Positions 46,264 to 55,301 of a stretch of DNA of 64,000 nucleotides are shown here, piece after piece (the first letter of the stretch is position 1; each line of letters opens with the position of its first letter). The stretch spans positions 17,664-81,663 of the forward strand of contig CACAMI010000006.1 in NCBI GenBank assembly GCA_902533625.1, written 5' to 3'. Source of the DNA: an uncultured Alphaproteobacteria bacterium (lineage in GTDB: Bacteria; Pseudomonadota; Alphaproteobacteria; Rhodobacterales; Rhodobacteraceae). The notes under the pieces are model-generated. The model was not told the DNA's origin and ran no database searches. It saw nothing but the letters and a program-made list of their open reading frames with translations. A program made the translations under genes and the position numbers.

Positions 46264-47721
46264 ATGAAAGAATTAACCCTTTGGCCGTTGTCTAAATTAA
46301 TAGAGATTACTAAAGCGACCTGCTTAAAAGACAATAATTTTTCGAAAGAAGATCTCAGTATTTATGGATTTTCGATTGATTCCCGAACAGTTTGTAGAGG
46401 TGATTTGTTCGTTGCTATTAGAGGAGATAGGGATGGTCATGATTATGTCATGGATGCTTTTAAATCTGGAGCTCAAGCAGCATTAGTTTCAAAAATACCA
46501 AAAGGATATAATGATAAATATACATTAATCTTAGTAAAGGATGTCTTAATCGCTTTAAATCAAATTGCTAGAGCTTCTAGGCAGCGCTTTAATGGTTTAA
46601 CCATAGCTGTTACAGGATCAGTTGGAAAGACAACTACGAAGGATATGTTAAAATTAGCATTGGAGCCTTTCGGAAAGGTTCATGCTTCAGCTAAAAGCTT
46701 TAATAATTATTTAGGAGTTCCTATCTCATTAGCATCATTGCCGCAAAACGCTAAATATGCGGTATTTGAAATTGGTATGAACAGTCCTGGTGAGATCGAA
46801 CCGCTGTCTCGATTGGTAAATCCGGATCACGTAATAATAACCAAAACCGGGAAAAGCCACACAGAAAAATTTAATGATAAGAAAGGAATAGCAAAAGAGA
46901 AAGCTTCAATATCTAAAGGTATGCCGGACGGAGGGAAGGTTTTATTAAGTGCTGATGGAGATCTTCAAGATGATATTTGGGAATTTTTAAAGAGTGATCC
47001 AGTTGAAATTATTCGTTTCGGTTCAAGGGGCAGTCCGAACTATTTTATAAGCCGGTTAGATCATAACTCTGATGGTACAGTGTTGAAGCTAAAGCTGCCG
47101 TCAAAAAACGAAATATATTTTAAGTTCAGCTTTTTAGGAAGGCATTTCATGTCAAATGCTGTGGGCGTACTTTCAATTTTGTCAGAATTAGAGATTGACT
47201 TGTCTCGAGGCATTCTTGCATTATCGAATTGGGCTCCGCTTAGCGGCAGGGGGAAAAGTTATATGATAAAGGTGATTCACCGCAATTCAGAAAAGCTATT
47301 GAATTTAATCGATGATTCTTATAATTCTAACCCGATTTCTTTAGAATCTTCACTCGAAACTTTGGCTTGCGTCGAAATTCCTAATGTTGATGAAAGACGT
47401 AAAGTTGAAAGGTATGCTATTCTTGGAGATATGCTAGAATTAGGGGAAGAGACGGAAAGTGAACACAAAAACATAAGCAAGTATGACAGCATCAAAAAAA
47501 TTGATAAAATTTATTGTGTCGGCATTAATATGAAAATGTTATATGACAAATTATCAACCAATCAAAAAGGTGGCTGGTTTAAAACAACGGAAGATCTTAT
47601 TAAAGAGTTAAGAAATTTTGCGACAAACGCTGACATTATTTTGGTTAAAGCATCAAATGGTTTTAAATTTCATCAAGTAATTGATAAAATTAAAGGGATG
47701 GGCAAAGTACTATCCCATTAG
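46264..47721 (+). CDS. murF: UDP-MurNAc-tripeptide:D-Ala-D-Ala ligase
   Basis: This is a 485-residue Mur ligase. Domain 1 contains FSIDSRTVCRGDLFVAIRG, the ATP loop is TGSVGKTTTKDML at about 117, SFNNYLGVPISLASLP is the central motif and IDDSYNSNPISLESSL the C-terminal one. It adds D-Ala-D-Ala to the UDP-MurNAc-tripeptide. Slightly longer than the enteric enzyme, with an insertion around residue 390 (CVEIPNVDERRKVERYAILG). mraY follows by 15 bp. Confidence 0.95.
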   Translation: MKELTLWPLSKLIEITKATCLKDNNFSKEDLSIYGFSIDSRTVCRGDLFVAIRGDRDGHDYVMDAFKSGAQAALVSKIPKGYNDKYTLILVKDVLIALNQIARASRQRFNGLTIAVTGSVGKTTTKDMLKLALEPFGKVHASAKSFNNYLGVPISLASLPQNAKYAVFEIGMNSPGEIEPLSRLVNPDHVIITKTGKSHTEKFNDKKGIAKEKASISKGMPDGGKVLLSADGDLQDDIWEFLKSDPVEIIRFGSRGSPNYFISRLDHNSDGTVLKLKLPSKNEIYFKFSFLGRHFMSNAVGVLSILSELEIDLSRGILALSNWAPLSGRGKSYMIKVIHRNSEKLLNLIDDSYNSNPISLESSLETLACVEIPNVDERRKVERYAILGDMLELGEETESEHKNISKYDSIKKIDKIYCVGINMKMLYDKLSTNQKGGWFKTTEDLIKELRNFATNADIILVKASNGFKFHQVIDKIKGMGKVLSH

Positions 47722-47736
47722 TAAGGAAGTTCTCAT

Positions 47737-48819
47737 ATGTTATATTACCTAAGTTCTTTTACAGATGGTGGGGATTTTTTTAACCTATTCAGATATATTA
47801 CCTTCCGAGCTGGGGGAGCTTTTTTTACCTCACTTTTTTTTGGGTTTCTCTTGGGAGCACCTTTAATTAGATACCTTAGAAGTGTTCAAGAGCATGGGCA
47901 ACCAATACGAGAAGATGGACCTGATGGACACTTTCTCAAAGCAGGTACTCCGACGATGGGCGGCGTATTAATCTTAGCATCCCTTGTTTTAAGCTCCGTA
48001 CTTTGGGTAAAAGTTGATAATTCTTATCTATGGTTGATATTATTCGTTACTGTTGGTTTTGGTTTAATTGGATTTTGGGATGATTATACGAAAGTGGTTA
48101 AAAGAAATTCTAGGGGAATATCAAGTTCGCTAAGATTAATTCTTGGTTTAGCAATTTCATTAATCTTTACCATATATTTAATCCAAGTTCATGATGCCAA
48201 TCTTTCAGGAAGGTTGGCGGTTCCGATTTTTAAAGATATATTATTTGATTTAGGCATATTATTTATACCTTTTTCTATGTTGGTAATTTCCGGTTCTGCA
48301 AATTCAGTAAATTTGACAGATGGGTTGGATGGACTGGCCATTATGCCTGTTATGATCGCTGCAGGCTCATTTGGTATTATTTCATATTTGGTTGGTAGAG
48401 TTGATTTTTCAGATTATTTGGATTTACATTATGTAGCTGGTGTTGGGGAGATTACTATATTTTGCTCCGCCTTAATTGGAGCTGGTTTGGGATTTCTTTG
48501 GTATAATGCGCCTCCAGCGGCTGTGTTCATGGGTGACACTGGTTCTTTGGCACTTGGCGGGGCTTTGGGTGCAATAGCGGTTTGTACTAAGAATGAATTT
48601 GTTTTGGCCATAATTGGAGGCCTGTTTGTCATGGAGGCATTATCAGTCATTATTCAGGTAATGTATTTTAAGATAACTGGGAAAAGAGTTTTTTTAATGG
48701 CTCCAATCCATCATCATTTTGAAAAACTTGGCTGGGCAGAATCTCAGATTGTAATACGCTTTTGGATTATATCTGTCATATTAGCACTTATAGGCCTCGC
48801 AACACTAAAGTTACGATAA
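47737..48819 (+). CDS. mraY: Phospho-MurNAc-pentapeptide transferase MraY
   Basis: This is a 360-residue membrane enzyme with about ten helices. The catalytic Asp pair Asp115-Asp116 is in [40 protein letters not shown] and [13 protein letters not shown] are the remaining active-site signatures. It transfers phospho-MurNAc-pentapeptide to undecaprenyl phosphate, forming lipid I. It sits between murF and murD, as is canonical. Confidence 0.97.
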   Translation: MLYYLSSFTDGGDFFNLFRYITFRAGGAFFTSLFFGFLLGAPLIRYLRSVQEHGQPIREDGPDGHFLKAGTPTMGGVLILASLVLSSVLWVKVDNSYLWLILFVTVGFGLIGFWDDYTKVVKRNSRGISSSLRLILGLAISLIFTIYLIQVHDANLSGRLAVPIFKDILFDLGILFIPFSMLVISGSANSVNLTDGLDGLAIMPVMIAAGSFGIISYLVGRVDFSDYLDLHYVAGVGEITIFCSALIGAGLGFLWYNAPPAAVFMGDTGSLALGGALGAIAVCTKNEFVLAIIGGLFVMEALSVIIQVMYFKITGKRVFLMAPIHHHFEKLGWAESQIVIRFWIISVILALIGLATLKLR

Positions 48820-48822
48820 ATT

Positions 48823-50229
48823 ATGATTTTGATTAATGAGTTTTCGGGAAGTAAGGCAGCCGTTCTTGGTTTAGGTAGAACAGGCATTTCTGTTTTGAAT
48901 TCTTTAAATAATAGCGGGGTAGATACAGTCTGTTGGGATGATAATGTTGATGCAAGACAGCAGGCCAAAGAGCTTGGTTTTAATGTGGAAAATATTTTAC
49001 ACGGGTCAAATTGGGCTAAATTTGATCTGTTGATAATTTCTCCAGGGATATCTTTCTTATACCCTGAGCCACATGATGTTGTAAAAAAGGCACGCCAAAA
49101 CAATGTTAGAATTGACAACGATATTGGCCTTTTTTTTTCATCTATAGATAAGAATTATTGGGAAAAATTTGAAAAGGAGCCCAGAATAATAGGTGTTACA
49201 GGCTCTAATGGTAAATCCACAACATCATTTTTGATTAGCCACTTAATCGAGAGAGCGGGGATCCCTAGTGAGATTGGTGGTAACTTTGGCAAACCAGTTC
49301 TTTCGTTTAATCCATTTAAGGATGGCGAAGTGAAAATTATTGAATTGTCATCATATCAAACAGAAGTAGCTTCCACCTTAAAGTGTGACATTAGTGTCTT
49401 TTTAAATTTTTCGCCTGATCATTTGGACAGACATGGAGGCGCAGGAGGTTACTTTAATGCAAAGCAGAGACTTTTTACAATTGGAAATTCTGAACGAAAT
49501 ATTATTTGTGTGGATAATAAAGAAGGAGAGTTTTTGTTCAACTCCCTTGAAACAGATGAATTAGCTAGAGGTTTAAACATTGCCATAGCATCTCAAAGAA
49601 ATGTTTCAAACTATGGGTGGTCAGTATTTATAAATAAAGGATTCCTGGTAGAGTGGAAAAATAGAAAGCAGGTAGCATCATTTGACTTAAAACCTCGCTT
49701 AAGTTTTTTGAAATCTTTCAATCTTCAAAATATTTGCGCTGCTTATGCAGTTGCCCGATCACTTAATATTTCTCCTAAAGCAATCTGGGAAAGTCTAGAT
49801 TCATTTGAAGGACTGAGTCATCGTAATCAATTGGTCTTAGAAAAAGATGGAGTTAAGTATGTGAATGACAGTAAGGCTACTAATGTTGAGGCTGCGCTGA
49901 ACTCCATTCTGCAATATGATAGCGTACGTCTAATATTAGGAGGTTTGGCTAAGAAGGGTGGCATTTCAAAACTTACTATGCACATGAATCAAGTGAAGAA
50001 AATTTATCTCATTGGAGATGCCGCTAAAGATTTTTCTTCGGAATTAAAAGGTAATGTAGAATATGAAATTTCAAAAACTCTAGAAGAGGCTGTTACTTCA
50101 GCTACAAATGATTCTGTTGCTGGTGACTGCATTTTATTGGCGCCAGCTTGTGCAAGTTTTGATCAGTTTAAAGACTTTGAAGAAAGGGGAAAAAAATTTA
50201 TTTCTCTGGTTGAGAATATAAAAAATTAA
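48823..50229 (+). CDS. murD: UDP-MurNAc-L-Ala:D-glutamate ligase
   Basis: This is a 468-residue Mur ligase. The N-terminal Rossmann region is AAVLGLGRTGISVLNSL, the ATP loop VTGSNGKSTT at ~125-134, NFSPDHLDRHGGAGGYF the central motif, YVNDSKATNVEAALNSI and LLAPACASFDQFKDFEERG the C-terminal ones. It adds D-Glu to UDP-MurNAc-L-Ala. The gene begins 3 bp after mraY. It is the last gene of this division/wall run; the next is an aminotransferase, not ftsW. Confidence 0.96.
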   Translation: MILINEFSGSKAAVLGLGRTGISVLNSLNNSGVDTVCWDDNVDARQQAKELGFNVENILHGSNWAKFDLLIISPGISFLYPEPHDVVKKARQNNVRIDNDIGLFFSSIDKNYWEKFEKEPRIIGVTGSNGKSTTSFLISHLIERAGIPSEIGGNFGKPVLSFNPFKDGEVKIIELSSYQTEVASTLKCDISVFLNFSPDHLDRHGGAGGYFNAKQRLFTIGNSERNIICVDNKEGEFLFNSLETDELARGLNIAIASQRNVSNYGWSVFINKGFLVEWKNRKQVASFDLKPRLSFLKSFNLQNICAAYAVARSLNISPKAIWESLDSFEGLSHRNQLVLEKDGVKYVNDSKATNVEAALNSILQYDSVRLILGGLAKKGGISKLTMHMNQVKKIYLIGDAAKDFSSELKGNVEYEISKTLEEAVTSATNDSVAGDCILLAPACASFDQFKDFEERGKKFISLVENIKN

Positions 50230-50284
50230 GGTTTCAATTTGATTATTTTGTAATATGATCAGAAAAAAATGTAAGGAAAAAACT

Positions 50285-51604
50285 ATGGCACACGACACAA
50301 CACCAAACTCGCTAGACAAGCAATGGATACCTTTTACAGACAATAGAGGATTTAAAGCTGAACCACGCCTTGTGACCGAAGCCTCTGGAGTTTATTTAAC
50401 CAGTCATAGAGATACTAAAGTCATTGATGGATCATCAGGACTTTTTTGCTGCCCTGCTGGCCACTGTCATCCAAAAATAATAGAAGCCGTTCATGAGCAA
50501 ATGAAAATAAATACCTATACATCTCCTTTTGGAATGGGTCATCCAAAAAGCTTTTTGTTGGCTGATAAAGTAGCAGAGCTGACACCGAAAGGGATGAATC
50601 ACGTTTTCTTTGTTAATTCTGGCTCAGAAGCTGTGGATACAGCCTTAAAGATCGTAATGGCATATCATTCTGCGAAAGGAGAAAACCGAAATCGATTTGT
50701 AAGCAGAGAAAGAGCTTACCATGGTGTTAACATGGGAGGTGTTTCACTGTCGGGAATGGTTAATAACCGAAGAACATTTCCAGTTACTATGCCTAACGTA
50801 GTCATGATGAGGCATACCTGGACAGGGGAGGAATTAAATATAAAAGGTCAACCAGAAAACGGTAAGGAATTGGCCGAGGATTTAGAGAGATTTGCCCAGA
50901 CATATGGGGGAAATACTATAGCTGCCTGTTTTGTTGAACCTGTAGCTGGGTCTACTGGTACCCTTGTGCCTCCTAAAGGATACTTGGAACGCTTAAGAGA
51001 AATATGTGACGCACATGGAATAATTCTTGTTTTTGATGAAGTCATTACTGGATTTGGAAGAATGGGAACAAACTTTGCCTCTGACAAATTTGGAGTTAAG
51101 CCAGATATAATGACTATGGCTAAAGCTTTGACCAATGGATCTATGCCAATGGGTGGAGTTTGTGTGCGCGATGAAATTTATGATACAGTGGTGGATAGTG
51201 CCAACCCTGGAGCAATTGAATTTTTCCATGGTTATACATATTCTGGCCATCCAGCGGCTTGTGCTGCAGGAGTTGCTTCATTAGAAATATATAAGGAAGA
51301 GGATCTTTTTAGCCGTGCTTCAGAAATGTCAGGTTATTTTAGCGAGTGTATTCATAGTCTATCAGACCATCCGCTTGTCAAAGATATTCGCTCGATTGGC
51401 ATGATGGCTGGAGTAGAAGTTCATGCTCAAGACGCTCCTGGAAAACGAGGTACGCAGCTTCAGAAATCTATGTTTTGGAATGGACTGCATGTGAAATTCA
51501 CAGGAGATTCAGGTATTGTTGCCCCTATGTTTATTTCTGAGAGGCAGCATATTGATGAAATAATAGAAAAATTTCGTGATACTCTTAATCAGCACTCAAA
51601 CTAA
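50285..51604 (+). CDS. Omega-amino acid (beta-alanine-type):pyruvate aminotransferase
   Basis: This class III aminotransferase is 439 residues from the ATG at 50285, with AAGGA about 8 bases upstream; an ATG at 50255 would add ten basic residues. Asp251 in VFDEVITGFGRMG and PLP lysine Lys280 in TMAKALTNGSMPMGG. WIPFTDNRGFKAEPRL and the VNSGSEAVDTALKI stretch are typical of the beta-alanine:pyruvate transaminase subgroup, which also acts on other omega-amines. It starts 55 bp after murD and heads the sulfonate gene cluster, so taurine, homotaurine or an aminosulfonate are candidates. That substrate link is inference. Confidence 0.82.
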   Translation: MAHDTTPNSLDKQWIPFTDNRGFKAEPRLVTEASGVYLTSHRDTKVIDGSSGLFCCPAGHCHPKIIEAVHEQMKINTYTSPFGMGHPKSFLLADKVAELTPKGMNHVFFVNSGSEAVDTALKIVMAYHSAKGENRNRFVSRERAYHGVNMGGVSLSGMVNNRRTFPVTMPNVVMMRHTWTGEELNIKGQPENGKELAEDLERFAQTYGGNTIAACFVEPVAGSTGTLVPPKGYLERLREICDAHGIILVFDEVITGFGRMGTNFASDKFGVKPDIMTMAKALTNGSMPMGGVCVRDEIYDTVVDSANPGAIEFFHGYTYSGHPAACAAGVASLEIYKEEDLFSRASEMSGYFSECIHSLSDHPLVKDIRSIGMMAGVEVHAQDAPGKRGTQLQKSMFWNGLHVKFTGDSGIVAPMFISERQHIDEIIEKFRDTLNQHSN

Positions 51605-51716
51605 AGAAAGATGTTTGAATATTTTAGAGTAAAGTGATGGCCTAAAATATACTGGAATAAAATTAGGTTCAGCTCTTTATTTATGTTTAAGCGGACGTTT
51701 AGCCAGAGCTATTCTT

Positions 51717-52958
51717 ATGCTTTTAGCTTTGAGAACTTTTTTGAAAAAGAAAATCAGTATGAAAAATATGACATTTAATAAATCTTTTACCCAACAGGAA
51801 CCAATTCCGGCAGAATCCATAAGGTCTGCGGTGAATGTCTTGCGTTCTGGAAGATTACATCGCTATAACACTCTGGATGAAGAACAGAGTGAGACTGCGT
51901 TACTTGAGAAAGAATTTTCTGAATGGCAGGGGTCAAAGTTTTGTTTAGCAACGACCTCCGGAGGAACTGCTATGCAGATCGCTTTGAGGGCTGCTGGAGT
52001 CAAAGCAGGGGATAAAGTTCTTACGAATTCTTTTACCTTAGCACCAGTTCCAGGAGCCATTCATACCTTGAACGCAGAACCAATTCTTATAGACAGTACG
52101 AAAGATTTGGTTTTGGATTTAGAGGATTTGCAATTGCGGATGAAGAGTTCAAAGGCAAAATTCATGCTCGTTTCTCACATGAGAGGACACTTGGTGAATA
52201 TGAGATCACTTGTTAAAATTTTAAAAGAAAATGGTATTATTTTAATTGAAGATTGTGCTCATACTATGGGGGCTTACTGGAACAATGTTAGATCTGGAAA
52301 CTTTGGTTCTATTTCTTGCTTTAGTACTCAAACCTACAAACATTTAAATAGTGGTGAAGGTGGCTTTATAACCACTAATGATAGTGGCATGATGGCTACC
52401 TGTATTCTTCTTTCAGGATCTTATATGCTTTATGAAAAGCACAATTCTTTACCTAAAAAAAGTTTCTTTGAGAAGAAAAAATTCGAAGTCCCAAATTGTT
52501 CTATGAGAATGGATAACTTGAGAGCCTCAATACTTAGGCCACAAATAAAAAAGATTGATGCAAATATCCAAAAGTGGAATGACCGGCATCATATTTTTAC
52601 ATCAACTCTGGGAAAACTGGAATCTATTTATATCCCCCAAAGGTCTAAAGAAGAGAAATATGTTGGGTCATCTTTCCAATTTCTGGTTCCAAGAAATTGG
52701 TCTGAGATAAATTGTGTAGAGTTTTTGACAAGATGTAAAAAGAGGGGAGTGGAGATTAAATGGTTTGGAAATTTAAAGCCAGTTGGATATACCAGTCGAC
52801 ACGAAAGTTGGAAATACATAAAAGCACAGAATTTGCCTAACATACCAAAAATTGTTACCAGAGTGATGGATATACGAATTCCGCTAACTTTTACACTTAG
52901 AGACTGTCGAGTAATCTCTAAGATAATTTCTGAAGAAGTTAAAAAAATTAAATTTTAG
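51717..52958 (+). CDS. DegT/DnrJ/EryC1/StrS-family PLP aminotransferase
   Basis: This is a 413-residue type-I-fold aminotransferase. PLP lysine Lys208 is in CFSTQTYKHLNSGEGGFITT and Asp179 in ILIEDCAHTMGAYW. TTSGGTAMQIALRAAG near 79 binds the phosphate. Family members usually aminate keto-sugars of cell-surface or antibiotic sugars, but others act on small keto-alcohols such as inosose. No sugar-nucleotide genes are present here; neighbours are an omega-transaminase and a HisD-like/CuyA cluster, so a sulfonated keto-alcohol is a possible substrate. That is speculative. An ATG at 51759 is an alternative start. Confidence 0.75.
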   Translation: MLLALRTFLKKKISMKNMTFNKSFTQQEPIPAESIRSAVNVLRSGRLHRYNTLDEEQSETALLEKEFSEWQGSKFCLATTSGGTAMQIALRAAGVKAGDKVLTNSFTLAPVPGAIHTLNAEPILIDSTKDLVLDLEDLQLRMKSSKAKFMLVSHMRGHLVNMRSLVKILKENGIILIEDCAHTMGAYWNNVRSGNFGSISCFSTQTYKHLNSGEGGFITTNDSGMMATCILLSGSYMLYEKHNSLPKKSFFEKKKFEVPNCSMRMDNLRASILRPQIKKIDANIQKWNDRHHIFTSTLGKLESIYIPQRSKEEKYVGSSFQFLVPRNWSEINCVEFLTRCKKRGVEIKWFGNLKPVGYTSRHESWKYIKAQNLPNIPKIVTRVMDIRIPLTFTLRDCRVISKIISEEVKKIKF

Positions 52959-52985
52959 CAGGATCTCTTTCTTAGGGCAGATGAT

Positions 52986-54275
52986 TTGACAATAAATTTT
53001 TTGAAGAAAAAAATAATCCAAAAGACTATCCATGAATCGGATGTATCGATAGTTGTTAAGGATATCTTAGATCATATCAGCTCTGGAGGAGACCAGGCAC
53101 TTCTAGAGTTCGCAAAAAAATTTGATAACTGGGAGGGAAAAATAGAAGTATCATCTGATATTATTCAAAATGCTAACAATTTGGTTAAGAAGAGTATAAA
53201 GGATGACATCTTATATGCTTACAGAAACATAAAAGTATTTGCAGAGAGGCAGCTAGAAAGCATATCGGAATTTGATTTGGAGGTAGCGCCAGGACTTAAT
53301 GCTGGTCAGAAAATTATCCCGCTTGAGACAGCTGGATGCTACGTTCCTGGAGGCAGGTATAGTCATATAGCATCGGCGCTAATGACTGTCACGACAGCGA
53401 AAGCAGCTGGAGTTAAAAATATAATTGCATGTACTCCACCAAATTCTAATGTTATTGGCGCTGAACCAATTTCAAATGAAATGCTTTACACTCTAAATCT
53501 ATCTGGGGCCGATAAAATATTTTTGGTGGGAGGAGTGCAGGCTATCGCTTTAATGGCAAATGGCCTTTTGGGCACTCAAAAGGCTGACATAATTGTTGGG
53601 CCTGGAAATCAATATGTCGCTGAAGCAAAGAGACAAATTTTTGGAGCCACAGGCATTGATTTACTAGCTGGACCTACAGATGTCTTAATTATAGCTGATG
53701 AAGAGGCAGATGCTGAACTAGTTGCGACTGATTTGGTCAGCCAAGCTGAGCACGGTTATAATTCTCCAGTGTGGTTAGTAACAACTTCAAATATTTTGGC
53801 GAAAAAAGTTTTGCAACTTGTTCCTGAAATAATCGAAAAACTTCCTGCTCAGAATAAATTAAACGCTTCCCAAGCATGGCGAGAGCTGGGGGAAATCATC
53901 CTATGTTCGACAAGGGTAGAAGCTGTTAAAATAGCGAATGAAATAGCTCCAGAGCATTTACATGTACAGGCAACTGAGCCGGATTGGTGGAAAGGTGAGC
54001 TCAATTCTTATGGTTCTCTATTTCTAGGAGAAGAAACAACAGTGGCTTTTGGAGATAAAGCTGCCGGACCAAATCATGTGTTGCCAACATCAGGTGCTGC
54101 AAAGTATACAGGGGGTCTGTCAGTTCATAAGTTCATAAAGGTGGTTACTTGGCAAAAAGCCGAGAGTAGGTCATTAAACCGCCTTGCAGAAGTAACTGCT
54201 AATATTTCTAGACTAGAAGGAATGGAAGCACATGCGCTTTCTGCCGATGTAAGGTTAAAAAAATATCGAAAATAG
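52986..54275 (+). CDS. HisD-family NAD-dependent dehydrogenase, HpsN-like (candidate sulfonate dehydrogenase)
   Basis: This is a 429-residue protein of the histidinol dehydrogenase family. Metal and catalytic residues are kept: Gln253, His256 (SQAEHG), Glu323-His324 (APEHLH), Asp357 (FGDKAAG), His364 (NHVLPT), and Glu411 and His416 (EGMEAH). However, the segment ETAGCYVPGGRYSHIASALM and AKYTGGLSVHKFIKVVTWQ differ from biosynthetic HisD (GLYVPGGTAPLPST, RFSSGLSVLDF) and resemble sulfopropanediol dehydrogenase HpsN. No other his genes are present. The family performs two successive alcohol-to-acid oxidations. DHPS to sulfolactate, or cysteinolate to cysteate, are candidate reactions. The start is a TTG. 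Confidence 0.72.
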   Translation: MTINFLKKKIIQKTIHESDVSIVVKDILDHISSGGDQALLEFAKKFDNWEGKIEVSSDIIQNANNLVKKSIKDDILYAYRNIKVFAERQLESISEFDLEVAPGLNAGQKIIPLETAGCYVPGGRYSHIASALMTVTTAKAAGVKNIIACTPPNSNVIGAEPISNEMLYTLNLSGADKIFLVGGVQAIALMANGLLGTQKADIIVGPGNQYVAEAKRQIFGATGIDLLAGPTDVLIIADEEADAELVATDLVSQAEHGYNSPVWLVTTSNILAKKVLQLVPEIIEKLPAQNKLNASQAWRELGEIILCSTRVEAVKIANEIAPEHLHVQATEPDWWKGELNSYGSLFLGEETTVAFGDKAAGPNHVLPTSGAAKYTGGLSVHKFIKVVTWQKAESRSLNRLAEVTANISRLEGMEAHALSADVRLKKYRK

Positions 54276-54302
54276 GATTATTAATATAGAAAAGGTAGAA
54301 AA

Positions 54303-55298
54303 ATGAATTTAGGAAGGTTTCCAAGGATAAAATTAGGTCATATGAATACCCCAATTGAGTTTTTGCCAAGGCTTACTGAGAAAATTGGTAAGGCAGAAAT
54401 TTGGATAAAGAGGGATGACTGTACAGGCTTATCAACTGGTGGAAATAAAACAAGAAAATTAGAATTTCTTATGGCTGAGGCAATCAACCAGGGTTCTGAT
54501 TTGATTTTAACTCAAGGGGCAACCCAATCAAACCATGTAAGGCAAACCTCAGCCGCAGCAGCTAAGCTTGGTCTTGATTGTCATGTATTGCTAGAAGACC
54601 GTACTGGAATAGAAACAATAAACTATAAGCTGAATGGAAATGTTTTGTTGAATTCTTTACATGGAGCAACGTCAGAGCATAGGCCTTCGGGTATTGATAT
54701 GGATCAGGAATTAATTAATGTTTCAGAGAAATTTATTTCAAAGGGTAGGAAGACTTATGTGATTCCTGGTGGAGGTTCTAATCCAACTGGCGCCCTAGGT
54801 TACGTCAATTGTGCCCAAGAGATTGTTTATCAAAGTAGTGAAATGGGAAAGCCGTTTGATTTCATTGTTCATGCTACTGGATCAGCAGGGACTCAGGCTG
54901 GTCTAGTGACTGGTTTAAAGCTTTTGAATTCTGGTATTCCTTTGTTAGGAATTGGTGTTCGAGCATCAAAAATAGATCAGGAGGAAAAAGTTTTTAATTT
55001 GGCTAAATTAACCTCTGAGAGAATATCTAAAATACAGCTTGTTAAGCGCGAAGACGTTATTGCTAATTGTGATTTTGTAGGGCCCGGTTACGGTTTGCCA
55101 GACACTTCAACTCTTGATGCAATAAGGCTTTTTGCAGAGCTGGAGGGGATTTTATTAGACCCTGTATATTCGGGAAAGGGCGCTGCAGGTTTGATACAAC
55201 TTTTAAAAGATGATTTTTTTAGCAGCTGTAAAAGAATTCTTTTTGTCCATACTGGAGGTGCTGTAGCCCTATCAGGTTATCTAGAGTCGTTCACTTAA
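54303..55298 (+). CDS. cuyA: L-cysteate sulfo-lyase (D-cysteine desulfhydrase family)
   Basis: This is a 331-residue fold-type II PLP enzyme. The PLP lysine is Lys49 in [12 protein letters not shown], the substrate-carboxylate loop is [13 protein letters not shown] (Ser76-Asn77-His78), and [16 protein letters not shown] binds PLP phosphate. The overall pattern (N-terminal [33 protein letters not shown]) fits CuyA of marine Rhodobacterales better than DcyD or ACC deaminase. CuyA cleaves L-cysteate to pyruvate, ammonium and sulfite. SoeABC sulfite dehydrogenase genes four genes on support the sulfonate role. D-cysteine desulfhydrase is the main alternative. Confidence 0.75.
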   Translation: MNLGRFPRIKLGHMNTPIEFLPRLTEKIGKAEIWIKRDDCTGLSTGGNKTRKLEFLMAEAINQGSDLILTQGATQSNHVRQTSAAAAKLGLDCHVLLEDRTGIETINYKLNGNVLLNSLHGATSEHRPSGIDMDQELINVSEKFISKGRKTYVIPGGGSNPTGALGYVNCAQEIVYQSSEMGKPFDFIVHATGSAGTQAGLVTGLKLLNSGIPLLGIGVRASKIDQEEKVFNLAKLTSERISKIQLVKREDVIANCDFVGPGYGLPDTSTLDAIRLFAELEGILLDPVYSGKGAAGLIQLLKDDFFSSCKRILFVHTGGAVALSGYLESFT

Positions 55299-55301
55299 GT
55301 T

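Noticed and set aside
51671-51710. AGCTCT/AGAGCT inverted repeat before the DegT gene, as a riboswitch or terminator
   Set aside because: The arms are short with a 28-base gap, there is no T-tract, and I match it to no known riboswitch family.
52986-54275. Annotation as biosynthetic histidinol dehydrogenase HisD
   Set aside because: Substrate-region segments differ from HisD, no other histidine gene is near, and neighbours are cuyA and soeABC. A test in the full genome would settle it.
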